DNA from: PALSA-1353 sp050012375
Lineage (GTDB): Bacteria; Planctomycetota; Phycisphaerae; Tepidisphaerales; Tepidisphaeraceae
DNA length: 64,000 bases
Reading direction: 5' to 3'
NCBI GenBank assembly: GCA_050012375.1
Contig: JBEKHH010000013.1
Span: 1-64,000 of the forward strand
Shown: positions 49,190-58,305 of the stretch, piece after piece
Position numbering within the stretch: position 1 is the stretch's first letter
Layout: every line of letters begins with the position of its first letter
Made by a program: the position numbers and the translations under genes
Notes under the pieces: generated by a model
Seen by the model: the letters and a program-made list of their open reading frames with translations, nothing else
Told to the model about the DNA's origin: nothing
Databases searched by the model: none

Positions 49190-50752
49190 ATGGTCGATGT
49201 CCTGATCCAGACCCATAATGAGGAATTGAACCTTCCGCACACGCTGGAAAGCGTTAAGGGATGGGTCAACCGGGTGTTCGTCGTCGACAGCGGATCGACG
49301 GACCGGACCTGCGAGATTGCCGGCGAGTATGGGGCAATCGTGGTGCAGAAGGCCTGGGAGGGATATGCGCGGCAGAAGAATTGGGCGCTGGCCAATCTGC
49401 CGTTCGAGTCGCCCTGGATCCTGATCATTGACGCGGATGAATCGGTCACGCCGCCATTGAAGGATGAAATCCTGGCGGTGGTCTCGCGGCCGGTGGCGAA
49501 TGTTCCGGAGAGCGGCTTTTTTTTCAATCGCGTGGTCGTCTTCATGGGGCGTGAGATTCGCCACTGCGCGTATTTTCCCGCGTGGAATCTGCGGCTCTTT
49601 AAGCGCGGCGCGGCACGGTACGAAGAGCGGAACGTTCACGAGCACATGATCATCGACGGGCCGACCGGACGATTCCGGCATCTTCTTCGTCACGAGGACC
49701 GGCGCGGGCTTGAGCATTTCATCGCCAAGCACAATCGCTATTCGACCCTGGAGGCGCTGGAAATCTATGGCCATCACGAGAAATGGCCGGGGTTTTTGCG
49801 ATTTGTGAACGACCGCCAAGCGCGGCGGCGGTACATGAAATATTGCGTTGCCCCGAAGCTGGCGTTGCCCTGGCTTTTTCGGTTTGTCTACATGTATTTC
49901 CTCCGCGGGGGGATCCTGGATCGCCGGGCGGGGCTGACGTTGTGTCTCTTCATCAGCACCTACGAATTGTTTATTCGCGCCAAATACTATGAGCTGGTCC
50001 GCACGGGAGGTAAGATGCCGGCGGGAATCGAGGGCCTGGCGGTGGCGGAGGGAGGCGCCGCCGCTTCGGCAGAGACGAACACGATGACAAAGATTGTGTT
50101 GCCTCCCAAGCCGCCCGCCCCACCGCCGCCGACGGAGCAAGCCTCCAGCGCTTCGGCCGCAGTTCCGCAGATTGCGCCCGCGGCTTCATCGCCGCCGTCG
50201 CATTCCGCGGCGCGACGCCCAAAAGCCGAAGCCAGCCCCTTCGAACCCATGGAAAACATCAAACGCGCCTTGTGGATGATCGTCAGAGGGACTTTTTTCC
50301 GGCTCTCGTTTCACAACTGGTATGGGTGGCGACGGCTTCTGCTGGCGCTTTTTGGGGCCAAGGTGGGCAAACGCGTTCGGGTCCGGCCGACCGTGTGGGT
50401 GGAGATTCCGTGGAATTTGTCCGTGGGGGATGACGCGGTGATCGGCGATTACGCGATCATCTATTCGATGGGAAAAATCACCATCGGGCGCGCCTCGACG
50501 ATCAGCCAGTACGCGCACATCTGCGCCGGCACGCACGATTATACGACGCGGCGCTTCCCTATGCTTACACCTCCCATCGTGATAGGGGAAGAGGTTTGGA
50601 TCGCGGCGGACGCTTTTATCGGTCCAGGCGTTACAATCGGAGACCGTGCCGTGGTGGGCGCGCGGGCCACGGTCGTTAGCGATGTGCCCGCGGATCAAGT
50701 GGTAATCGGTCCGGCCGCCAAAATTCTCAAGCGGCGGATCTTTGAAGATTAG
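49190..50752 (+). CDS. GT2 glycosyltransferase fused to a WcaF-type acyltransferase
   Basis: A 520-residue bifunctional protein. Residues 1-~265: GT2 fold of the WaaE/KdtX type (QTHNEELNLPHTLES, VVDSGSTDRT, DADES at 81-85). A Pro/Ala-rich linker (~290-350, with PPKPPAPPPPT) leads to a left-handed beta-helix acyltransferase (~375-520; hexapeptides in VGDDAVIGDYAIIYSMG, AHICAGTHDY, IGPGVTIGDRAVVGARA). Would transfer a sugar and acylate a glycan. Two separate proteins in most bacteria. Confidence 0.92.
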   Translation: MVDVLIQTHNEELNLPHTLESVKGWVNRVFVVDSGSTDRTCEIAGEYGAIVVQKAWEGYARQKNWALANLPFESPWILIIDADESVTPPLKDEILAVVSRPVANVPESGFFFNRVVVFMGREIRHCAYFPAWNLRLFKRGAARYEERNVHEHMIIDGPTGRFRHLLRHEDRRGLEHFIAKHNRYSTLEALEIYGHHEKWPGFLRFVNDRQARRRYMKYCVAPKLALPWLFRFVYMYFLRGGILDRRAGLTLCLFISTYELFIRAKYYELVRTGGKMPAGIEGLAVAEGGAAASAETNTMTKIVLPPKPPAPPPPTEQASSASAAVPQIAPAASSPPSHSAARRPKAEASPFEPMENIKRALWMIVRGTFFRLSFHNWYGWRRLLLALFGAKVGKRVRVRPTVWVEIPWNLSVGDDAVIGDYAIIYSMGKITIGRASTISQYAHICAGTHDYTTRRFPMLTPPIVIGEEVWIAADAFIGPGVTIGDRAVVGARATVVSDVPADQVVIGPAAKILKRRIFED

Positions 50753-50854
50753 CGGGAATTGCTTGCAAACCAATCGATACCCTTTAGAATGCCGTGAGGA
50801 ATATCGTATGAAATCGGGGCGACACACGAATGGGTTTTGTTTTTTGTGTACACC

Positions 50855-51640
50855 ATGAGTGCGGCAATCCGGCGGACAGGGCGACACTTTCTTTTGGCGA
50901 TCATCGCGGTTGCATTTGCGCTGGCAGCGACGGAAGTCCTGTATCACGTTGACCGGCATCTGCAACAGCACGGGATCATGGCGTTTTTCCTCGCTGCGGT
51001 TGTGATCGCCGCCTGGCGCGGCGGGGCCATGTCGGCCATCTTCGCCACCCTGCTGTCCGTGCTCATCGTCGCGTGGCTGATGCCGCCGGACAACTCTTTT
51101 CGCGTTTCCAATCCTGACGATGTTGTGCGGCTTTCGCTGTTTGCGTTTCTCGCCCTGTTGATCAGCTACCAGCATTTCGCCCGGCAGCGAGCGGAAAAAT
51201 CGCTGAAGGAAAGCGAAGGCCGGTTGAACTTTTCGCTGGATTCTTCCGGGGTGGCGTGCTGGGATGCGAACGTCAGAAGCGGGACGTTCTGGAAATCCAA
51301 TAATCTTCCGGCGATTTTCGGCCGGACCGAAGCCGATTTCGCGACCACATACGAGGGTTTCTTCGCCTACATTTACCCCGAGGACCGGGAGTTTTTCCAC
51401 CTGGCGTCGGTGGGCGGCGGAGCCCATCATCGCGATTACGAGATTTCGCATCGGGTGGTCTGCGGCGACGGGACGATCCGGCGGGTGAGCACGCGCGGCA
51501 GAATGTATATCGACGAGGAAGGCCGCGTTGAACGCATGGTGGGGGCCGTCTTCGCCGTCGATAACAAGTTGGCCGGCCCCCTGACCTCCGCCAGTCCCCC
51601 GCGCATGGCATTGGGTGATATTGCCGCTTATCTCATTTGA
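50855..51640 (+). CDS. membrane PAS sensor lacking a kinase domain
   Basis: A 261-residue protein. Residues ~10-100 have three or four membrane helices resembling the DUF4118 (KdpD-type) module; residues ~115-235 are a PAS fold (SEGRLNFSLDSSGVACWDAN ... YPEDREFF) with PAC-like end. No HisKA/HATPase follows: the frame ends 20 residues later. ATG at 50855 chosen; TTG/GTG starts a few codons upstream are possible. Overlaps the convergent GT4 gene by 13 bases. Confidence 0.75.
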   Translation: MSAAIRRTGRHFLLAIIAVAFALAATEVLYHVDRHLQQHGIMAFFLAAVVIAAWRGGAMSAIFATLLSVLIVAWLMPPDNSFRVSNPDDVVRLSLFAFLALLISYQHFARQRAEKSLKESEGRLNFSLDSSGVACWDANVRSGTFWKSNNLPAIFGRTEADFATTYEGFFAYIYPEDREFFHLASVGGGAHHRDYEISHRVVCGDGTIRRVSTRGRMYIDEEGRVERMVGAVFAVDNKLAGPLTSASPPRMALGDIAAYLI

Positions 51641-52800
51641 CCGGCCAAAACCTGCCGATAATTCTCGATCATCTGCTGGGCCACGCTGGGCCAGGTGAAT
51701 CGGCTGACGACCAGGGCGCGGCCCGCCTGACCCATTTGCGCCGCGGCGTGTGGATCGCGCAGGACGGTTTCAATTCCGGCGGCGATCGCTGGCGCATTGA
51801 GTTCGGCCACGACGCCCGCGCCGGCTTCCTTCACTTCGGGGAAATGGCATTCCGTGGAGATCACCACCGGAGTCTCGCAGGCCATCGCTTCGGTGACCGC
51901 GAGGCTGAATCCTTCCTGGCGGCTGGGCAGGCAGAAGCAATCGCAGTCGCGAAGGGCGGCGAGCTTTTGCGCCGCATAGAGCGGACCCACAAGGTGGACG
52001 CGCTGTGCGATCCCCAGGCGGGCGACTTGCGATTCAAATGCCCCCTGGGCGCCGTCGTCCGGGCCGGCCACGATCAAATGCGCATCGGGGAAACTGCGGG
52101 AAACGATGGCGAAGGCATCGGCCAGAAAATCCAGGCCCTTTTTGTAATGCAGCCGGCTGAGGAAGAAAACCAACTTGGCGCGGGCAAATTCCGGATGGGC
52201 GGCGCGAAAGGCGCCCCTGTCGGGCAGCGGGTCGAGTTCCTGGAGAAAGATGCCATTGGGGATGATTCGGCCCGGCGAGGTCAACCCGAGGCTTTTGGTC
52301 AGGGCGCACTCGTCAGCATTGAGGAAATGGAGAAACGCGGCGCTGTTGAGCATGTGGCGATATCCCAGCGCCATGGCCAGGCGTTTTTTCCACCAGCGCT
52401 GGGCCATGCCCCAGGGATCAAGCATGCCATGGGGAGTGAGAACGAACGGCTTGCCGGCGGCGACGGCGAGCTTGGCGACCACGCGGATCAAGGAGTCCCA
52501 TACGCCATGCAGGTGAATCAGATCAAATTCCCCAACGACGCCGGCGAGGCTGCGGCGAGCGCCGTGGGCAAGGAATCGTTCTGTCCGGGTGAGTGGAGGC
52601 AGATACTGGAGCTGAACGGCGTCGATCTGAGGAATCGTGCTGATGGCGGCGGCAATGCGGTCCTCGGCATTGGGAAATCGATAAGAGACAATCTGCATTT
52701 GGCAGCCGAGCGCCGCCTGCGCCGCCGCCATCCGGGTTGCCACCACCGGAGGTCCACCCGTCGCCGGGTCGAGAGATGGAATGGCATGCAATACTTTCAT
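51628..52800 (-). CDS. GT4-family glycosyltransferase
   Basis: A 390-residue GT-B enzyme: HAIPSLDPATGGPPVVATRMA, LIHLHGVWDS, TPHGMLDPWGM, IPNGIF, FLSRLHYKKGLDFLADAF and SRQEGFSLAVTEAMACETPVV. The TPHGMLxxW element is common in exopolysaccharide transferases that open the chain from the N-terminal side. Within the surface glycan cluster. Confidence 0.92.
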   Translation of the reverse strand: MKVLHAIPSLDPATGGPPVVATRMAAAQAALGCQMQIVSYRFPNAEDRIAAAISTIPQIDAVQLQYLPPLTRTERFLAHGARRSLAGVVGEFDLIHLHGVWDSLIRVVAKLAVAAGKPFVLTPHGMLDPWGMAQRWWKKRLAMALGYRHMLNSAAFLHFLNADECALTKSLGLTSPGRIIPNGIFLQELDPLPDRGAFRAAHPEFARAKLVFFLSRLHYKKGLDFLADAFAIVSRSFPDAHLIVAGPDDGAQGAFESQVARLGIAQRVHLVGPLYAAQKLAALRDCDCFCLPSRQEGFSLAVTEAMACETPVVISTECHFPEVKEAGAGVVAELNAPAIAAGIETVLRDPHAAAQMGQAGRALVVSRFTWPSVAQQMIENYRQVLAGQMR

Positions 52801-52991
52801 CCAGTGCGACTAGGCCGATGTTCCCAGCGGCATTGCCCGGATTCGACGGGCACACCCCGGGTCCCGGCGCGGGCTTTTGCGCCGCAAGTATTGTATCAAG
52901 CCCGTACGGTTCCTCCCATCGGCCGGGCGGAATATGATTACAATGGTCCGGCTCTGACGACGGTCGAATCTCGCAACGGAGTTTGTGGCAG

Positions 52992-55265
52992 GTGAATCAT
53001 TTGCTCAAGGCATCGGGGCGGGCGATCAAGTACGGCGCCCTGAAATGGTACGCGGACCGGCGCGTGGCCCAGGCCGATGCAGGCAATGGGTCCGCACCGG
53101 CGATTCGTTCGGCGTACCTGATCGGCTGTGGGCGATCCGGCACGACGGTGTGCGGCGAAGTCCTCAGACACCATCCCGAGGTTTACTATTTTTACGAGCC
53201 GTATCATCTCTGGGCATCGATCGATCCGACGATCGACGTGCTCAATCTGTACCACATTGGGTCCGCCACGCTGCTGCTCGGCGCCGATCGGTGCAACGAA
53301 CGTTCCCGCAGGCGGTTCAATCGATTGCTTCTCCAGCCAGCCGAGCGAGCCGGCGCCAACTTGATGGTGGAAAAGACTCCGTTCAATGCGTGCCGGATCG
53401 GGTATCTGGACGCGCTGAGTCCGGGGTGTAAGTTCATCCACCTGATTCGGGACGGTGTGGATGTGGTGCGGTCCATCGACCGGCTGTCGCGCGACCGCAG
53501 CTATGGGATCGTCGGCAAGCGTGATTTGAATCGATGGTGGGGTCGAGGGGGATCGAAATGGACTGCGCTTGCGATGGACGGCTCCGGCGCCAATTATTTT
53601 CCCGACGAAATCCCGCTGCTTCAGAGCTATGAGTCCAAAGGCGCGTATGAATGGCTGGTCAGCCTCGGCGAGATTGACCGCTGGCGCGGCCGGCTCGGCG
53701 ATCGATTGCTGGAAATAACCTACGATGAGTTGACAACCAATCCACAACAAACGCTGCGGCGAATATGCGAATTTTTCGGTGTGGCGGTGAATGACAAATG
53801 GCTGGCGCGCTCCCTCGCAAAGATCGATACCGCGAGGAGGAATTACGGCATCCCCTTGGTCCTTCCTCCGAAAATGGCTGAAGCCTTCAATCGGAGCCAG
53901 GAGCGTTTCAAATTTGTGAATCGCGCGGTCGTGGGAACGCCGCAAAGCTCGAGCCTGGTGCAGTTGGCGGTAATCTCGAACGAACCGACGCCGTATCGTC
54001 TGCACGTGCAGGAGCGTATGGCGAAGGAATTGGAGGGCGTTGCGGTCCACAACATTTTCACGCACACGATCTCGAATCCGAGCATGCCGTGGCAAATGCG
54101 GGTCGCGCCGGAACTGAATCCGATTTTTTTCGCTCAGAACCATATCAACGCGTGGATGCCGATATCGCTTCGGCACATCCGGCTGTTCCACGACATTCAA
54201 CAGCATCTGATTCAACATGGAATTCAGATGATCATCCTTCTGGGATACAATGACTGGACGCGGCTGCTGCTGATTCGCTGGGCCCGTCGCGCGGGGATTC
54301 CGCTGGTGCTGACGGCGGACTCGAATATTTTCGCCGACGCAAGGACGTCCTGGCTCCTCCGCCGCGTCAAGCGGCCGTTCTTGCGATGGGTGCTCAGACG
54401 AGTCGCGGGCCTGATGCCGATGGGGACGTGCGGCAGGGCCTATTTTCGCAGTTATCTGGACCACAATCTGCCGGAATTTCTGTTCCCATACGAGCCGGAT
54501 TACGCATCGCTGTCGAATATTGATGAGCGCGAGGTGGCGGCGTTTCGGGCAAGGCACAACCTCGCGCCGGACCGGAAGCGGCTGCTCTACTGCGGCCGCC
54601 TGATCGCCATCAAGCGTGTGGATGTGCTGCTGGAAGCGTTCACGCGCGTGGCGCTGGCTCGTCCGGAATGGGACGTGGTGATCGCCGGCGACGGACCGCT
54701 CCGCAAGTCCCTGGAGGCGTCGCTGAACGACACGGCCCGGCCGCGCGTAAAGTGGCTTGGATTTCTGCAATTCCACGAGACGGTGCTTGCCTATCATGCC
54801 TGCGACGTGCTGGTGCATCCCAGCGAATATGAACCCTGGGCCCTGGTGATCAACGAGGCGATCGCGTGCGAATTGCCGATCATCGCGACATCCGTTGTGG
54901 GAGCGGCGGTGGAGTTGGTGCGGCATCGGGAGAACGGGCTGATCATCTCGCCGCGCAGCGTCGAGGCGATGACCGATGCCCTGTGGGAAATCACCAAGAC
55001 GGACCGCTACCTGGAAATGAAGGCCGGGTGCGCGCCGATGCTGGATCTGTGGCGTCGCGCCGCCGACCCCGTCGAAGGCGTGCGGGAATCGCTGCGGCAT
55101 TTTGGCCTGATTTGGCGGCAGCCGTCCGGGGTGGCGGCGCGACGCGAATCAGCTTCGCCTTCCATTGCGAATACGGAAAATCGCCTGACGAATTTTTCGC
55201 CCGCCGAGATCCTCGCCCAATCGCAAAATATTCCGCAGCATCCCAGGCCACAGAGTCAACCGTGA
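52992..55265 (+). CDS. sulfotransferase-GT4 glycosyltransferase fusion
   Basis: A ~757-residue bifunctional protein. N-terminal ~300 residues are a PAPS sulfotransferase: GCGRSGTT (5'-phosphosulfate loop, ~45-52), VEKTP and LIRDGVDVVRSI (3'-phosphate site). Residues ~325-700 are a GT4 enzyme with YCGRLIAIKRVDVLLEAF, VIAGDGPLRKSLE and HPSEYEPWALVINEAIACELP. Start GTG at 52992 (TTG at 52983 possible). It could build and sulfate a surface glycan in one chain. Fusion is unusual. Confidence 0.9.
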   Translation: MNHLLKASGRAIKYGALKWYADRRVAQADAGNGSAPAIRSAYLIGCGRSGTTVCGEVLRHHPEVYYFYEPYHLWASIDPTIDVLNLYHIGSATLLLGADRCNERSRRRFNRLLLQPAERAGANLMVEKTPFNACRIGYLDALSPGCKFIHLIRDGVDVVRSIDRLSRDRSYGIVGKRDLNRWWGRGGSKWTALAMDGSGANYFPDEIPLLQSYESKGAYEWLVSLGEIDRWRGRLGDRLLEITYDELTTNPQQTLRRICEFFGVAVNDKWLARSLAKIDTARRNYGIPLVLPPKMAEAFNRSQERFKFVNRAVVGTPQSSSLVQLAVISNEPTPYRLHVQERMAKELEGVAVHNIFTHTISNPSMPWQMRVAPELNPIFFAQNHINAWMPISLRHIRLFHDIQQHLIQHGIQMIILLGYNDWTRLLLIRWARRAGIPLVLTADSNIFADARTSWLLRRVKRPFLRWVLRRVAGLMPMGTCGRAYFRSYLDHNLPEFLFPYEPDYASLSNIDEREVAAFRARHNLAPDRKRLLYCGRLIAIKRVDVLLEAFTRVALARPEWDVVIAGDGPLRKSLEASLNDTARPRVKWLGFLQFHETVLAYHACDVLVHPSEYEPWALVINEAIACELPIIATSVVGAAVELVRHRENGLIISPRSVEAMTDALWEITKTDRYLEMKAGCAPMLDLWRRAADPVEGVRESLRHFGLIWRQPSGVAARRESASPSIANTENRLTNFSPAEILAQSQNIPQHPRPQSQP

Positions 55266-55324
55266 CGCCTCGATCCTGAGCGGCGTCTGATAAGTCCCGC
55301 CCCGCTCCCCGCCACGCCACGCCG

Positions 55325-56509
55325 TCACATCTGTTTCGAGCCGTTTCCAGGGCCGAAGAATTCGCGCGGCCGCAGCAGCGCCGCGCGCCATTGACGGGCG
55401 ACGGTGGCGTATCCGTAGCGCGTCTCCGTCCAGTGATGCAGCCGAACCGCATCGATCTTGCCCACCCGCAGCAGTCCCGCCATTTCGCGCAAGCCGTTCA
55501 CAAACGCGTCCCAATCCATCGCGGTAATCCTGACATCGGGATTTTCGCGGCCCAGCTCTGCGCTGCCGCCCGCGTCGGTCGAGACGACCGGCACGCCCCG
55601 CTGCATCGCTTCGACCAGCACGAGCGGCAACCCCTCCAAAAGGCTGGGCAACACCACGACGTCGGCGGCTCCCAGGATGTCGTCCAATTGTTCGTTTTGG
55701 TATGAACCGTGCAGCGTCACGATATGCTCGATGCCATTTTCCGATGCAAATCGTCTAAGCTTCGGGATAAGACTGCCGCTGGCGTCGTAGCCATAGATGT
55801 CGAGCCGCGCCGGCCCGATGGGGCCGGTTGCCGTGAGGCTCTTCCACTGTTGGACCAGAACATCGGGGCGCTTGTGTTCGATCACGCGGCCGAGATAGAC
55901 GACGCGCAATTCTCGATCGCCTGCCGCGGGACGCGGCGATGGAGGCGGACATGGCTTATCCATCGTCAGAAAGGGAATCACCTTGACCGGAATTCTTCCC
56001 ACAAAGGGCCGAAACTGATCGGCGACGATGAGCGAGTTGGCGACCACGCCGTCCGAAGCAAGAGCGCAACGACCGCAGAGGTTATCCGGCTCCGGATTGC
56101 AGACGACTTCATGATAAACCGTCGGCGCTGCCCGTCCGAACCAGCCGCACGCCCAAAGGTGGTAATTCCCCACCCCGATCAAATACAGGCACGTCGGCGC
56201 CCGCCACGCCCACAGCGGAAGCGCCGCGGCGGCGTAGGCTCGGGAAAGGCGTGAATGGCCGGCATCTCTCGCCATCCAGCGGGGCGGAACCTTCACCCGC
56301 ACGCCCGTTGCCGCGACCTCTTCGATCTCCCGTTCCGTCCATCCCCGCTTGGTTCCCACGATGGTGACCCTGGCGCCGGTTCGGCTCAGCATCTTGCTCA
56401 GCAGCATCAGGTGCGTCTTCACCCCACCCGCGTCCAAACTCCCTGCGCTGATCACGATCGACGCGCCCGATCCCTCGGATTCTGTCCTGTTTGTCCCTTC
56501 CATCGGCAT
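55325..56509 (-). CDS. GT4-family glycosyltransferase
   Basis: A 394-residue GT-B enzyme: SAGSLDAGGVKTHLMLLSKML, VYLGRVIEHKRPDVLVQQW, SLLEGLPLVLVEAMQRGVPVV and STDAGGSAELGREN. In the middle NPEPDNLCGRCALASDG gives a Cys pair. Separated by 59 bases from the convergent sulfotransferase fusion; same orientation as the Wzy-like gene, 71 bases downstream of it. Confidence 0.9.
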   Translation of the reverse strand: MPMEGTNRTESEGSGASIVISAGSLDAGGVKTHLMLLSKMLSRTGARVTIVGTKRGWTEREIEEVAATGVRVKVPPRWMARDAGHSRLSRAYAAAALPLWAWRAPTCLYLIGVGNYHLWACGWFGRAAPTVYHEVVCNPEPDNLCGRCALASDGVVANSLIVADQFRPFVGRIPVKVIPFLTMDKPCPPPSPRPAAGDRELRVVYLGRVIEHKRPDVLVQQWKSLTATGPIGPARLDIYGYDASGSLIPKLRRFASENGIEHIVTLHGSYQNEQLDDILGAADVVVLPSLLEGLPLVLVEAMQRGVPVVSTDAGGSAELGRENPDVRITAMDWDAFVNGLREMAGLLRVGKIDAVRLHHWTETRYGYATVARQWRAALLRPREFFGPGNGSKQM

Positions 56510-56580
56510 GCTGCTCCACGTTCATCCGGCACCAACCCGGACCGCAAGAAAGGAGCGATGCCGACACCGCCGCCGGGAAA

Positions 56581-58200
56581 TCAAGCGTATTCTCCGGAGA
56601 CGACGAGCGGCGCGGCCGGCCGGCCTCCGTAAAATATCTGCATGAACTTAACCGTGAGTATAATGAACAGCATTCCGATAAGCAGCGGATAGAGGTCGTG
56701 CGGCGTCAGATCGCGGAAGCAGCGAAATAGCCACGCGGCAATACCGAGGGCGAACATGACGCTCAGCGGTCGGCGCAGGTTCACCCACAAAACTTCCTCG
56801 GATAGTTTGCAAAGCCATCCAAACAACAGCCCCATTTCGATCACCCCGGGAACTCCGTACGCGTTATAGGCCCCCGCCGCGATGGACGGCGTGACGGTCC
56901 CTCCTTTGGCCTGCCCGGAGTTTGGGTCGGTGTCTGCAGTTCCGCCGCTAATCTGCTGGTTGTACCACTGCGAGGCTGTGTCGATCCCCGGCTTGCTATT
57001 CCACAGAGCGCGCGGAATCCATCCGATCGCGAATCTCTCAACGACGTCGGGAATCGGGCGAATCACCGTCGCTCCCGGAAAATTAGCGTTCGCGAACGGG
57101 AAAGTCTCCCCATAATACTCGTACCCGAGCAAGCCGTCGGAAAACATCTCGTTTCCCAGACTCTGGAACAAATTCGTTCCGAGCACGTCGGCGCCTTGGA
57201 GTCCGCTGCTGCGATAATTCCCTTGAACCTGAACGACAAACAACATGAAAAACAAAAAAACCGCCGAATAGAGAATCGCGCGCGGGCTGAATTTCCGCAG
57301 CCGGTCCGCCGCCTTTAACATGTACTTCAGAAATACAAGCACCACCACGGGAAGCACCGTAAAAAGAAATTCACCGCGGGCGCCACCGCCAAATGCGAGC
57401 GCGGCCCAGAAGGCCCAATTCAGCGTGGCGAGCCATTTTGTCGGCCCTCTGCCGGGCAGCATAATGACGTAAAATGCCGCCAGCACCCCGCCCGTTGATC
57501 CAATCTGAATCAATTGCGCCAGATACCCCCCCCAGGAATAGTTGAGGTTTCCCGTTCGCCCGGTCGTAAATTGCGGGCCGTCGCCGGTTCGCATCGACGT
57601 CATCGCCTTATAGAGGGTGGTCGCAAGCGACTCCCTGGTGAAAAAGACGTATGGGATCATCCCCACCAAAAAAGTCGCGACGATGGCGATGACATAAACA
57701 TTGTTATTCGCCGGCTCGGGAATCTTCAGAGACGCATTGGTCAATTTGCGCCACGGCGGCAAGAGCAAGCCCATCCCCGCGAAGAAAAAAAAGACCGTTG
57801 TAAAAAACGCGTCCTTGGCAACCACCGTGGACGTGAAACCCATGAAGTTGGTGCGAAAGTCGGTATTGAACCAGCGATAAAAATAGTCGTGGATATACCA
57901 GACCAGTGCCCCGCCGAAGAGAACAATCCCACCCAAACCGAAGCGTCGTGAAAACGCGATCACTTCCGTGGCCACCAATATCAGGCATATCACCAGCAAC
58001 GTGGTGAATGACAAGTCCGTCAGAAAGGGCACTCCCCCTCCAATCCAGGACATTCCCGCCCACATGCACGGAATCAGCAGAAAAAAATAGATGACTTTTG
58101 AGCGCGTCAGCGGGCGAACGTCGTGGTCCTGGTCGGTAACGCCGGGAACGGACAGAAACGCTTCGGCCGAATGCGGCTGATAATCCTGGTAATCGCTCAT
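56581..58200 (-). CDS. O-antigen polymerase-like (Wzy) multi-helix membrane protein
   Basis: A 539-residue protein with about twelve membrane helices (for example VIYFFLLIPCMWAGMSWI, TTLLVICLILVATEVIAF, VYVIAIVATFLVGMIPYVFF, ILYSAVFLFFMLFVVQV) and a large exported loop (~330-430). Wzy polymerases have low sequence identity, so the name rests on topology and its place in a glycosyltransferase cluster. Promoter at 58264-58292. Confidence 0.75.
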   Translation of the reverse strand: MSDYQDYQPHSAEAFLSVPGVTDQDHDVRPLTRSKVIYFFLLIPCMWAGMSWIGGGVPFLTDLSFTTLLVICLILVATEVIAFSRRFGLGGIVLFGGALVWYIHDYFYRWFNTDFRTNFMGFTSTVVAKDAFFTTVFFFFAGMGLLLPPWRKLTNASLKIPEPANNNVYVIAIVATFLVGMIPYVFFTRESLATTLYKAMTSMRTGDGPQFTTGRTGNLNYSWGGYLAQLIQIGSTGGVLAAFYVIMLPGRGPTKWLATLNWAFWAALAFGGGARGEFLFTVLPVVVLVFLKYMLKAADRLRKFSPRAILYSAVFLFFMLFVVQVQGNYRSSGLQGADVLGTNLFQSLGNEMFSDGLLGYEYYGETFPFANANFPGATVIRPIPDVVERFAIGWIPRALWNSKPGIDTASQWYNQQISGGTADTDPNSGQAKGGTVTPSIAAGAYNAYGVPGVIEMGLLFGWLCKLSEEVLWVNLRRPLSVMFALGIAAWLFRCFRDLTPHDLYPLLIGMLFIILTVKFMQIFYGGRPAAPLVVSGEYA

Positions 58201-58263
58201 GACCCGTATCCTTTAGCCCGCTTCAATCGGCCCGATAACGTCTCTGGCGGAACCCTCGTCCTT

Positions 58264-58292
58264 ATTATAATCGGCGATTCCAGCATCGCCAA
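58264..58292 (-). promoter_or_regulatory. sigma-70 promoter of the Wzy-like gene
   Basis: On the minus strand TTGGCG, 17 bases, TATAAT, giving a start ~55-60 bases before the ATG. Confidence 0.5.
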
Positions 58293-58305
58293 TTGATGAT
58301 TGTAG

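Noticed and set aside
52938..55100. 720-codon open frame antisense to the sulfotransferase-GT4 fusion
   Set aside because: Arg/His/Gln/Pro-rich composition and no recognisable motif; the plus-strand fusion shows catalytic motifs throughout, so the antisense frame is a GC-rich shadow.
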